Assembly (NCBI GenBank): GCA_013399695.1
Contig: VXAU01001119.1
Coordinates: 1 to 64,000, forward strand
Length of the DNA: 64,000 bases
Direction of reading: 5' to 3'
Source of the DNA: Formicarius rufipectus
Taxonomy: Eukaryota; Chordata; Aves; Passeriformes; Formicariidae
Below are positions 13,101 to 23,921 of this stretch, piece by piece. Position 1 is the stretch's first letter; the number at the start of each line of letters is the position of its first letter. A program made the position numbers and the translations under genes. The notes below the pieces were generated by a model that did no database searches, had not been told where the DNA came from, and saw only the letters and a list, made by a program, of their open reading frames with translations.

Positions 13101-15756
13101 GTCCCCACAGCCCTCCCCGTGTGCCACCTCCAGCCCTCGAGGGTCCCCTGTCCTGGCACAGCCCTGCAGAAGGTGCCCAGAGCCTGGGGGACCTTGATGT
13201 GCCCCATGCCAGGGTGTGAGCCTCACGTGGGGATTGTGACACCCCACGGGGCAGTTGCTGTGGGGACAGACAGGGACAACAACCCCCATGCCATCTCCAT
13301 GTCTTGATTCCCAGGTGAGGGTGACATCTCCTTCCCACCCACGTACCGGTACGAGCGGGGCTCCCGGGACACCTACGTGTGGCAGAAGTTCAAGCCCACG
13401 GGGGTGAGTTCCCAGGGCCTCCCTCCAAGCAGGACATCACTGGGAACGGTGACCTCAGGGTGCTGAGGGGCTGCATGGTGATCTCAGCCCCCACACCTCC
13501 ACCATTCCCTGCCCTTCCCAGAGTGGGTCTGGGCGGGAGGAAACTCACTTTCTGTGGTGCTGGGAGGCCTTTCTGGGTTGGGGGAGCCACACTCAAGGGG
13601 ATGTGAACCCGCTGGTTTCCCCACTTCTAGGTGAGGATCAACGTCCCCTCGTGGTGTGACCGCATCCTGTGGAAGTCACACCCGGAGACTCACATGGTCT
13701 GCAACTCCTACGGTGAGTGAGAACCTAGGGATGGGAGAGAACGGGGTGGCCAGTGCTGCCAGAACCCCAGGCTTGGGGACCATCCCCCACCTGCACCCTC
13801 CCACCCTCCAGGCTGCACCGACAACATCGTGACCAGCGACCACTCGCCCGTTTTCGCCACCTTCGAGGTGGGAGTGACATCGCAATTTGTGCCCAAGGAG
13901 GGTAAGGAGTTGGGGTGTGCCACCCCCCGTGCCCGGTTTGGGGTGAGCCCTGGCACACACTGACCCACTGGGACGTGCCTGCAGCTCCTGGCTCTGGCCC
14001 CGAGGCACTGGCCTGCATCGAGTGGGAGAGCATCGAGGTGATCCTGAAAACCACCAGCCGCAGCAAGTGCTACATCGAGTTCCACTCCTACTGCCTGGAG
14101 GGTGAGGGGGTGCCCGGGGTGCTGGGGGAGCATCAAGGGGGGTGACCAGGCCCTGCTGGAGCTGTGCCACTGCTGTGCCCCACAGAGATGCAGCGGAGCG
14201 GGGAGAACACCTTCCAGAACTGCGACATCCCAGGATTCCTCAAATTGGGATGGTCCTCCAAGCATCTGCCTGTGGTACACAGAACCGGAGCATTCTCCTG
14301 CCTCCCATTCCCCATCCCTCCGGATGGCTCTGTACCCTGAGCCCCAGGGGGTGCTGGGGACTGTCACCACCCTCTAGGACAGAGCCTCCCTGTGCCACCC
14401 TACCCTGCAGCAGCCCCTCGAGCACCCCTCTCTCCCCACGCAGCTGAACCCCATCCTGCCAGACCTGGAGTACCTGGGGGACCAGCACCTGCTCCTCAGC
14501 ATCAAGGGCGTGGAGAGCTGTGAGTCCTATGGTACGTGGGAGATGGTGACACAAGGGACATTGTGGTGGCATGAGGGTGCCAGGCACAGCCCCCACAGGT
14601 AACAGCCTGCTGGGTGGAAGGCTTGGCAGCTGGAGCTTGGCAAGAGGGATGCTGGCACCCACCCTATTCCAGGGTGCTGCCGCACACGGGGGGATCACCT
14701 GCCCCTCAGGCCCCTGTGGGGCTGACACAGGTGCCCACTGTGCCCACAGGTGAGTGCTGCATCGCCATGAGGTCAATGATCGGCAGCACAGCCCAGCAGT
14801 TCGAGACCTTCCTCTTCCACCGCGGTGAGGAGACGGGCTCCATGCGCGGCTGGATGCGGGTCCGGGTGCCCACGGACCGGTGCAGCACCCGTGAGAGGCT
14901 CTATGGTAAGGGGGGCACACCAGCCCCCTGCCAGCGCTGGGCACGGGGCTCAGGGACACTCTGGGGCACGGCATGGCAGCCTGTGCCAGCACTGCCCCCC
15001 TGGGACCCCTGGGGTGAGGCCAGCCTTGGGTGCCTTTGCAGAGTGGATCAGCTTTGAGGAGGAGGATGCCGAGCCGCTGACAGACCCCCCGACGTGCCCC
15101 AAGCCGCCCCTGCAGCGCCTCAGGTACCCGCGCCGGGCTCAGCCCCACCACGAGCCCCGGCCACGGGGGATGCTGAGCCCTGCCCCGCTCTGTCTGGCAG
15201 GAGCCGGCCCCGCAGCCTCCCGGAGGCAGCCGCCAACTACACCAACCCAGCCTACTTCATCTTCGAGGGGGTGCCCAACACGTGGGTGCCGGCGCCCGCT
15301 GAAGCCCCCGACAAGCAGGCGGAGAGCCCGGCCGGGGGCCAGCGGCACCGGAGCCCCCACGGGCCGCGGGTCCCTTCACCCTCCGAAGGGGAGCGGTGGG
15401 GTGGCCGACCCCGCCGTGGGGCACCCAGCCCGTCCCGTGGGCACCCGCTCAGCCCCCGCGGCGCGGGCCACCAGAAAAGACCCAAATCGGCCGTGCTGGA
15501 GAGGGACACGGCGGGGCTGGGGGACCGCTGGCCGTCGGCGCTGGACGTGTCCACCCGCCTGAGCCAGCTGGTGTCCCCCGAGGGCAGAGGGGACATCCCC
15601 GACATCCCACCGCGCCAGACCACCCGAGTCCTGGAGCCGCCGCCGCGGCCGTGCCGGGACGGGCCGAGGCCGCTTGGGAAGCGGGGAGCGCTCGGTGCTC
15701 TGGACATCGGGGGTCAGCCTCGCCAGGCGGCCGACCCGCAGCCTGCCAGGATGTAG
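7121..15756 (+). CDS. SHIP-type inositol polyphosphate 5-phosphatase, third family member
   Basis: Predicted to remove the 5-phosphate of PtdIns(3,4,5)P3 at the membrane. The 25 coding exons are 7121-7257, 8565-8628, 9223-9361, 9443-9575, 9655-9795, 9945-10032, 10175-10261, 10479-10586, 10677-10791, 10970-11076, 11255-11357, 11763-11959, 12233-12350, 12458-12554, 12727-12865, 12948-13047, 13315-13403, 13631-13712, 13812-13901, 13985-14101, 14186-14274, 14444-14531, 14750-14905, 15042-15123 and 15201-15756. They sum to 3,222 bp, 1,073 aa. An SH2 domain begins at once (WYHGDIS; GSFLVRDSES with Arg32). The catalytic core has GTQENSLGDREW, FWFGDLNYRLDM, PSWCDRILWKS and SDHSPVF. A C2-like segment and an NPAY site (904-907) followed by a proline-rich tail come next. 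There is no SAM domain, unlike SHIP2, and only one NPxY was found. Core and NPAY context resemble INPPL1, but it lies between ARR3 and P2RY4, not at the INPPL1 locus. Confidence 0.93.
7770..8045 (+). repeat. Pyrimidine-rich minisatellite in intron 1 of the SHIP-like gene
   Basis: About a dozen imperfect units of roughly 20 bp based on CTGCCTGCACCCCTCCTGCT, with some shorter CTGCACCCTTCCTG units, lie between the first two coding exons. The repeat is open in several frames, which explains the long repetitive open frames on both strands. It is not coding. Confidence 0.9.
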
Positions 15757-15916
15757 CGCGTCCGTGCCCAGCCCGGCCTGCGGGCTCGGCAGCTGCTCCC
15801 TGCTGCCCGGCTCGGCCCCGGTCAGACGGCATCCCCAGAGGACTGTCCCGACAGCAGCCGCTCCCGAGGGTGCGGCGCCAGTTCTTTACAGGATGCCCAC
15901 TGCGATCCCGACCCTG

Positions 15917-15922
15917 AATAAA
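15917..15922 (+). terminator. Polyadenylation signal of the SHIP-like gene
   Basis: A canonical AATAAA lies 161 bases after the stop codon on the coding strand, giving a short 3' UTR of about 180 bases. No other AATAAA is seen in the UTR. Confidence 0.75.
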
Positions 15923-16619
15923 GTCTCTGGGACTGGGTGGGTTTGCACACCTGGCTCAGCGCGGGACAAGGAGTGCCAGTCCAGGCGGGGAAAACACCCG
16001 TTCTCTCTGTCCCGGCTGCTCCAGGGCACTGCCCTCCGCCTGCCACTGTTCCGTGGGCTGCCCTTGCCCGGCATCCCGTGGGGGTCCCGTGGGCCGGCTC
16101 TGCCTCCGGCGGGGAATCACCGTGGCACAATTCCCCCGTGAGCGCGCCCGCTCAGCCCCTCACACCCGGCGACCCCCGTGCCCTCCCCCGATGGCCGAGC
16201 ACACCCGGGCTGCCCCAGCACCGGTGCCCCAGCCAAGCCCTCGCCCCTCCGCTCCCCCCAGCCCAGCCTGCTCGTGCCCGTGGTGCTCGCACATCTCGGG
16301 GTGCCCCGCTGAGCCCCCAGACCCACCGGGCGAGCTCAGCGCCCGCCCCTCGCCCCCCGCGCTCGCAAAGGAGGCAAAACTCGCGGGGCAGCACAGGGGG
16401 GCGGGGGACAGACGACCCCCCAAACACAGGGACGCTCCGACCCGGCAGTGTCCCGGCTGCTGCGACACCCGAGGTGTGCGGACACGATGCCCGGGCTGGC
16501 CTCAAGGTGGCACTGGCCACCTTCGTGCCCAGGATCGCCCCGCAGGGCTGGGGGGCAGCGCCCCGGGGTGCGCGCACGGCCGGGACACGCGTGGGGCTGC
16601 CGCGGGTGGGAGAGGGTAC

Positions 16620-16920
16620 ACGATCCATGGACAAGGGGCTATGGCCCTTGTAGCCGAGGGACAATGGTCCCCACGAGGGGCTGTGGTCTCCGTGGGTGGG
16701 GGACACGGTCCCCACGGATGAGGGGCTATGGCCCGAGTGCTCGAGGGACTGAGGTCCTCATGAATGAGGGGCCATGGCCCCCATGAGCACGGGAACGTGT
16801 TCCCCAGGGGCAGGGGACTGTGGACCTTGTGACTGAGGGACCGTGGTGCCCACGAGTGAGGGTCTGTGGGCCCATGGACAGGGGCCGTGGTCCCCGTGGG
16901 CAAAGGGCCGTGACCCCACG
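16620..16920 (+). repeat. Degenerate minisatellite, about 30-bp unit
   Basis: Roughly ten diverged units of the form GAGGGGCTGTGGTCCCCGTG alternating with GGGACNNTGGTCCCCACGAG-like blocks. Paired GGGACC and GGTCCC segments make the units partly self-complementary. Confidence 0.75.
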
Positions 16921-18539
16921 GGAGAAGCCCACACACCCCACGCCCAGGGGGCTGCTGCGGGAGCTGCGGATGGCCCAAAGCCGGGGAGGACGATGCAGGG
17001 ATGGGAGCCCAGCAGGGCTGAGCCCTGGGGCAGCTCCTGCTCCTGCCTCCGCCTCTGCCCGCCTCCAGCCCTGCCTTTCCTGGGCACTTTGCTCCCAGCC
17101 GTGGGAGAGCGGGAGCGGGCACGGCACGGCAGGGCACGGTGAAAGGTGTCCCACAGCCCCTGGACATGGCCCCCTGTGCCGAGGAGAGCAGGAGCCCCCC
17201 GGGGGTGCCCCACTCCTGAGAGCCGCCCGGGTCCGCAGGTGAGCCGGGGCAGCCCCAGGTTGGTGAGAGCAGCAGCTGGGACGGTCCTGCCATGGCCACG
17301 CAGTCCCAGCTGGGCTCTGGGGGCGAGGCACAGAGGTGGGATCCCCGGGGCTGGATGGGTGTGGGATGGGGGTCAGCAGGTTCTTCTCACCGCGCCACCA
17401 TCCCCAAATCCCTCCATACATCATCCTCCCTAAAACGCCACCTCCCTCTATCACCGAGGGCCTTCATCCCTCCCAGTGTGGCCACCTCCTCTCCTTCATC
17501 CTCCTCTCCATCCCTTGATTCAGTGTCTCCTCACAGGGCAAAGCTGCCCCGGGGCTGTTGTGGCTCGGCCTGACACTGTGGGCTCCTGGGGGACAGGAAC
17601 AGCCCACCCAAGGGTGGGAGGAAACCCTCACCCACCCTGCTGAGAAAGGATGTGGTGGGCAGTGAGGGGAGTGCCTGACCTCTCTGGTGTCCCCAGGGAC
17701 ACGTCCCTGGTGCCTGGCAGTGCCAGCAGAGCATGCTTTGGCTGCTCTTCCAGGCAAAGGGAAGGATTTGAATTGGGTCACGTCCCCTTGTGCCAGAGCT
17801 TTGGCTGCACAGACCACGTGGCGATTAGGGACAAGGGTCCTTCTGCAGGATGTTTTGCACAATTTTCCCTTGTTTTGCAATTTCCAAGGGCTTAGGCGAG
17901 AAGAAAAGCCCTGTTTTTCCCATGCTGCAGCAGCAGCTGGTCCCCAGCTCACCCATCCCTTGGTGGCTGCTCCAAAATCCACTCTCTCCTGCCCTCTCCG
18001 AGCTCCTGCTGCTGCTCCAGGTCCCCAACTCCACCATCCCCATCCTGTCCCAACTGCAGGACTTTGGCTGGGGGGCAGAGCGTGTCTCTGGTGCTGCCCA
18101 GCTCGTTCATTTCACTGGTGCCTTTCCAACGCCCCCACGAGTCCCCAGAGCTGGCAGCCTCCTCCAGCTGCTGGTGCTGCCCAGGCTGGGGGCAGCTGTG
18201 GGTCCCAGCGGGGCCAAAGGGCAGCTCCAGCCGGGACAGCCGTGGGGCCAGGAGCCAGGGCAGAGCTGCCTGTCCTGTGGCAAAGGGCCAAGGGCAGCAC
18301 GTGCCCCACAGTGGGTGGCCCTGTGGCCAGCGCTGACCCCTTCCCATCCATGGAGGGCTGTGCAGGTATTTCCAGGACCCCTCACTGCTTCCTGGGGTAC
18401 ACGGGGAGCCAGTCCACAGGCACCATCCCGGGGGAGGTGCTCGCTATGGGCAAGGGGTTGCCCAGCATCACAGCCCTTGTGCATCCACAAAATGGGCAGG
18501 GCAGGAGGAGGCATCACCTCCCCAACTCCATGGCCTCTC

Positions 18540-18735
18540 CCTGCAGCAGCTTCTATCTTCCCAGCTCTGTGTCCTTCCATCTCTGTAGCTCCACATCCTC
18601 TTTCTGTAGCACTTTCCCCTCTCCTCAGCTCCGTGTTCTTTCCCTTCAGCACCTTCCATCTCCCTAACTCCACATCCTTTCCCTGCAGCACTTTCCTTCT
18701 CCTCAGCTCTACATCCTTTCCCTACAGCACCTTCT
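18540..18735 (+). repeat. Polypyrimidine minisatellite with repeated splice-acceptor-like motifs
   Basis: About four units of around 40-45 bp, each with a CTCCACATCCTTTCCCTGCAG-type segment followed by CACTTTCC or CACCTTCC. Each unit ends its pyrimidine tract in CAG or TAG, so it resembles a 3' splice site on the plus strand. No adjoining exon is recognised. Confidence 0.7.
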
Positions 18736-20923
18736 CTCTTTTGCTCCAACAGGCAGCCCAGTCTCTTGGCTCACAATTTGATCCCTCCTCAAAAGTCCAG
18801 GCTGGAGAGGCCTTGGCCAGGGAGAGCCTTTGTGGGACTGTCAACTAGGAGTAGGAACAGGGCTGGTGGTGATGTGTCCTCAGGCTGGACTGATGTGGAT
18901 CAGTAGTTTAAACCACTGATTCTGGTTGTGACTAAAATGAGGAAGCAGGAAACCTATTGAGATATAATTTGCCAAATGTCACCTTCTGCATTTTTTTCTT
19001 TTCTTTTTCTTTTTTTTTTTTTTTGGTGGCTATCCTCGAAGGAATTGCTTGGAAATGGTTAAATCCTGCTGCTGACCATGTTTGGGCTGTATCAGCTGCC
19101 ACAATCCAGGCCCCTGTGCTCCCCTCTGATCAGCCCAGCACCACACAGGTGCTCAGGATTTTTCCTTATGCATTTTCCACAGCGAATTATTAATTTCTGT
19201 GTACTGCCTTTTCATATCTTCATTGTTTGGTGACCTGTGTCATGGACACAGACTTCAGGCACTGAATCCTGCAGCACCTCACCTCTGGTTGGGCTCAAGG
19301 CTCTGTGCTCACTTGCACTCAGAGGTTGGAAGAGGAAAACATGGTCCCTCATGTCCTTGGCAGTGTCACGCTGGGCTGGGACAGCACAGCACCCCATGGG
19401 ACCACCACTGGCACCACACTCAGGCTCTCAGCCTTTCCTACCAGCTGTTTCCCCTCCTGGTTCTGGGAAAACAAACCAAGGTCTTCCCACTGTTAATGTT
19501 TGATCAGGACCTGCCTGTTGCTCTGTGATCTCATCCCTGTAATAAAGGCAGGATCTTCCCACAGCACCACCGTGGGGATGAGAGCCACGGGGTGTTTGAC
19601 CTTGGCCCAACGTGGAGGCTCAGCCCGCAACTCAAACAGAGCCCACGGAGCATGGCTGGAGGGGCCACGGCCACCCCCTGCCCATCTGCCTGCTGAGTCA
19701 TTTATGAGCATCTCTGCAAACCTGGGGTGTCTCTGCCGGTGAGGTGTGGCAGGGACAGGAGGAGTATGACCCAGATGATCCCATGGTTACACCCTACAGG
19801 ACACTCCTGCACATCCTCATGGCAAAGGCGGGGGGGATCATCTCCCTGAGCCCCAGGTCGTCCTCCGTCCTGGTGTCTGGCACCTCCTGGATGAGCTCTG
19901 AGCCACAGAAACTGGAGATGCACCAGCGATCCCTCCAGCAGATGCAGTTTTGGCTACACCCTTGTCTCCACCAGCAGCACAGCAGATGGTCCTGCTCCCA
20001 GGTCACTCATCCAAGCACCCATCCTCACTAGAGGAATCGCTTACCAGGGATGGTCATGGGTGTGGAGGGGTCAAGGTGTCAGCAGCCTTCCCAGGTCTTT
20101 TGCTGGACACCGTGGAGAGGAGGGCTCTGAACTTCAGACATCTGAGAGGCAAACACGACCTTTTGACAGCTTGTCCTCATGCTGATTTCCCAGGAGGGTG
20201 CAGATCCCAGCCTTTGATCCTAACACGGTGCAGAAGAAAATGTCCTGCCCTGTTAACTTGCAGTGCCTTGAGCTGGGACTTGGCCCCAGCACTCCCCCTC
20301 TCCACAGGACTCAGCTCATCCCTCTCCCAGGGAGAACACCCAGCAGCTGAGGCCCCTCACCATCCAGGGACACTCTCTCCCAAAGGCTCCTTTACCAGCC
20401 CCTCGAGGATTTCTCTGGCCCACAGCATTGCCCTAGACAAGCCTTTCTTCTCCTCTCGCCTTTCTTCTGACAAGGAGCCCTCTGGGAGCAGCAGCATTGT
20501 CAGGATGGTGCCAATTAGGCTGCGGCAGCTTCCAAGAGGCTGTGCTGGCCGGGCCGGGGCTGCTGTTGCTCATCAGCATCCCATTGTTCTCCAGGCTGTG
20601 GGGCTGCTGCCCGTGGGGCTGGCACGATCCTCTGTCCCCTGTACGATCTCCTGTCCCCGGCACGCTCCCAGCCCCAGCCCTCAAAGGGCTGCCTAATGGG
20701 TGTCATTGTGGGGGCTGCAGGGGGAGGGTTTGCCCAGCACCCCCCCAGCCCCCGCAAGCCCCGAGCTGAGGAGAACCAGAGAACCATCAGAGTGGCCGAA
20801 ACTCTTGGAGTGGGGTAAAATCTGGCATCTTTGGCTCCCTTCCATGCTTTGTGTCTGACAATGGTTGGGATCGACCACTAATGTGCTTTTATTAATTGCT
20901 CCCCCATCTCTGGCTCGCAGAGC

Positions 20924-22039
20924 ATGGCCACTCCAGGGAGGACGTTCCCAGTTGCCCTGTGGACGCCGGCTCCCTGGCCAGGAGGGAACACCACTGCAGT
21001 GGCTGAGCCAAAGTGTGTCTTCAACGAGGAGTTCAAGTTCATCCTGCTGCCCGTCTCCTATGGCCTCGTCTTCGTGGTGGGGCTGCCCCTCAACTCCTGG
21101 GCCCTGTGGATGTTCATCTCCAGGATGAGGCCTTGGAATGCCACCACCACCTACATGGTCAACCTGGCCGTGTCTGACATGCTCTACGTCCTCTCCCTCC
21201 CCACCCTGGTCTACTATTACGCTGACCGCAACAACTGGCCCTTTGGGAAATGGCTCTGCAAGATCGTGCGGTTCCTCTTCTACGCCAACCTCTACAGCAG
21301 CATCCTCTTCCTCACCTGCATCAGCGTCCACCGCTACGTGGGCATCTGCCACCCCATCCGCTCCCTCAAGTGGGTGAAGACCAAGCACGCCCGCATCATC
21401 TGCGTGGGCGCCTGGCTCGCCGTCACCATCTGCCTCGTCCCCAACCTCATCTTTGTCACCACCAGCTCCAAGGGCAACATCACCCTGTGCCACGACACCA
21501 CCAGGCCTGAGGAGTTTGACCATTATGTGCACTACAGCTCCGCTGTCATGACCCTGCTCTTTGGGCTCCCCTTCCTGGTCATCGTCGTGTGCTACTGCCT
21601 GATGGCCAAGCGGCTCTGCAAGTCCAGCTTCTCCAGCCCTGGCCCGAGGATGCCCTCCTACAAGAAACGCTCCATCAAGATGATCGTCATCGTGCTCGCC
21701 GTCTTTGCCATCTGCTTCGTGCCCTTCCACATCACCCGCACCCTCTACTACACCTCCCGCTACTTCCAAGCCGACTGCCGGACCCTCAACATCATCAACT
21801 TCACCTACAAGATCACACGACCCCTGGCCAGCATCAACAGCTGCCTCGACCCCATCCTCTACTTCATGGCCGGGGACAAGTTCCGGGGGCTGCGCCGGGG
21901 CAACGCCCACCGGCTCCGGCCCGTGCCCACCAGCAACCTGGCCCTGGTGTCACCCTACATGGACACCCTCACGGACGGCAGGCACATTGACAGTGTCACC
22001 CGAGGCACGGGCACAGCACGGAGCGGGGGCGGGTGCTGA
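20924..22039 (+). CDS. P2RY4: P2Y purinoceptor 4, nucleotide-activated GPCR
   Basis: A Gq-type receptor for extracellular uridine and adenine nucleotides at the plasma membrane. It is a single uninterrupted 371-aa frame; human P2RY4 has 365. Seven membrane segments are visible, with NLAVSD in TM2, HRY in place of DRY after TM3 (ISVHRYVGICHP), FVPFHITRTLYY in TM6 carrying the His and Arg of the nucleotide pocket, and YKITRPLAS with DPILY in TM7. The extracellular N-terminus has an NTT glycosylation site. The second extracellular loop reads CHDTTRPEEFDHYVHYSS, close to P2RY4 rather than P2RY2, and the tail keeps a LALVS motif found in P2RY4. Place and orientation relative to ARR3 match the mammalian locus. 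The start chosen is the first ATG of the frame. Confidence 0.95.
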   Translation: MATPGRTFPVALWTPAPWPGGNTTAVAEPKCVFNEEFKFILLPVSYGLVFVVGLPLNSWALWMFISRMRPWNATTTYMVNLAVSDMLYVLSLPTLVYYYADRNNWPFGKWLCKIVRFLFYANLYSSILFLTCISVHRYVGICHPIRSLKWVKTKHARIICVGAWLAVTICLVPNLIFVTTSSKGNITLCHDTTRPEEFDHYVHYSSAVMTLLFGLPFLVIVVCYCLMAKRLCKSSFSSPGPRMPSYKKRSIKMIVIVLAVFAICFVPFHITRTLYYTSRYFQADCRTLNIINFTYKITRPLASINSCLDPILYFMAGDKFRGLRRGNAHRLRPVPTSNLALVSPYMDTLTDGRHIDSVTRGTGTARSGGGC

Positions 22040-23921
22040 GGGGGCTCCGTGTCCTCATCCCTGGGCTCCAGGAGCTGCTGCAGCCCCTCTGGGCTCTGTG
22101 TGGGCACCCCCAGGGCCCCAGAGCCGACCTGCCCCTGCCCAGGCTCTGCAGGGGCAGAGGCCACGGGGCCAGTCCCAGCCCTGCCCTGGGATGCTGTGGG
22201 AGGAGGATGCTGGTGCTGGTTGGGGCAGGAGAGCAGCCGTGGGAATGGGAAGGACACTGAGGGTGCTGTTTTGGGGAAGCAGGCTGATGTCCCATCCCTG
22301 GGCACTCCTGGGGACACATGGAGGGATGCCAGGTCACTAAAGAGAAGGGACACTGGGCCCTCCCTGGGCAGGAACAGCTTTTCCAGACCGCTCTGTGTTG
22401 CCATGCAGGGACTGGACTGAACCAGGGGACGGAGCCCACGCTGAGGTGCCCCCGTGCCTGGTTCTTGGAGATGTCCCTGTCACACCTCTGGTCTTGGCAG
22501 AGGAGTAGAAATGTGACTCAGGGCACTTGCTGCTGTCACCCCCCAGTAAAGCCCCTTCCCCTTTCCCTGTGCTCCAGCCTGTTTCTCCCTGTAGCAGGAG
22601 GAAGAGGGACAAGCTGCCCACCCTCACCCCAGAGAAAAGCCACCCTCCACTGTGGCAGTGGTGCTGGGAGGTCTGGAGCAATGAGCTGGTGACACTCCCG
22701 GTGACAGGAAGGTTCTTGGGAATACGCCTTTATGGGTGTTTGCTCCTCAAATGTTTACCCAGCCCTTTTGTTTGACCAAGTGCCTGCACAGAGGAACAGA
22801 CCAAGATTGGTATCAGCACTGTTGACTCTTCCATGCCAGCCTTCCATGCCCGTCCCTCCATGGCAGGGACGGGACAGGGACAGGGCTGTCCCTGCAGGGA
22901 GCCCCAGGAGGGGCCACCCCCATAGCCCCCCACAATTCCTGCCAGCACACGCCTACAGAAGGGACACCCAGAGCATCACTGGGGTGTCACCCCCCAGCCA
23001 TGGCACTGGTCACACACAGCCTCTTGCCACCAGGAGCTGCCCAGGGGAAGGAAAGGGCTCCAGGGATGGCACACCCAAGCCCTGCACCCCCATCCCACCA
23101 CAGCAGTGCCCAGAGAGCAGCTCACTCACCACTGAGCTGACAGCAGGAGATCCTCGACCTGAGCCCAGTTAACCCAGTAAGAGCAGCTGCTGCCCCTCTG
23201 CTCCCATTATATCAACATGGCCCAGGAGCTGCTTGGTTGCACCTGAGCACTGCAAGAGGCTCTGCTAAATACAGCCCCAATTGGGGATGAGCCTCCCAAG
23301 GAGGGGACACAGTGGGTGGCAGGCCCACCCACACGGGGGGAGTGCAGAGGTCCACCCCAGTCCTGCCAAACTCGACCCCCAGAGTACACACACACAGGGG
23401 TGGGGAGTTGGAAACCTGTATTGGGAACAGAGGCATCTGAAAAGGCTCATCTGAGGCCCCGTGGTCCTGGTTGAGGTCACTTCCACAGGTCCTCAAGTTC
23501 AAGAGTGTCCTCCCTCCATCTCAGGGTGAGATGTCCCACAAGGCTGGTCCCACTCACCATCAAGATGCCACCCCAAAGACCCCATCTTGATCCCTCCTCC
23601 CCCAACACCCCCTCCCTCTCCTCGAGGTGACCTGGTTATCTCGGGGGGACCGTGCCCATTGCTGGCCCCCAGCCTCACCCCAGCCCCGCCCGGGGGACAG
23701 CTGTGTCACCCTCAGCCCCCCACACCCCTTCCAAGGGGGACCCTTTCCCAGTTTCCCCCTCACTTCCTCCTCTCCTCCCACCTCCCATCAGGTTTTTCAG
23801 CCGAAGGAGGGGAGGGCCGAGGTGGGGACCGTCCCCCGCGTGTCCCCCGTGCTGGGCCGGCTGAAATCCCCCCCAGAGCAGCCCCGGCGAGCCGGGACGG
23901 GGTCACCGGCGCCGGCGGCGC
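22040..23921. other. Convergent intergenic region, P2RY4 to acyltransferase gene
   Basis: This holds the 3' flanks of two convergently transcribed genes. No further coding gene, RNA gene or transposon copy is recognised. No canonical AATAAA was found on either strand close to the two stop codons, so the UTR ends are not placed. Confidence 0.5.

Larger units (their letters stand above)
15945..20850. other. Intergenic region between the SHIP-like gene and P2RY4
   Basis: No gene is recognised. The stretch contains two degenerate minisatellites (about 16620-16920 and 18540-18735), a T-rich tract near 18990-19024 and otherwise GC-rich unique sequence. The P2RY4 promoter and any non-coding first exon should lie towards its right end. 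A ctcgcag just before the P2RY4 start could be a splice acceptor. Confidence 0.55.

Noticed and set aside
20693..21910. A 405-codon minus-strand frame antisense to P2RY4
   Set aside because: It is a mirror of a GC-rich coding sequence, has no recognisable domain, and the receptor frame on the plus strand is clear.
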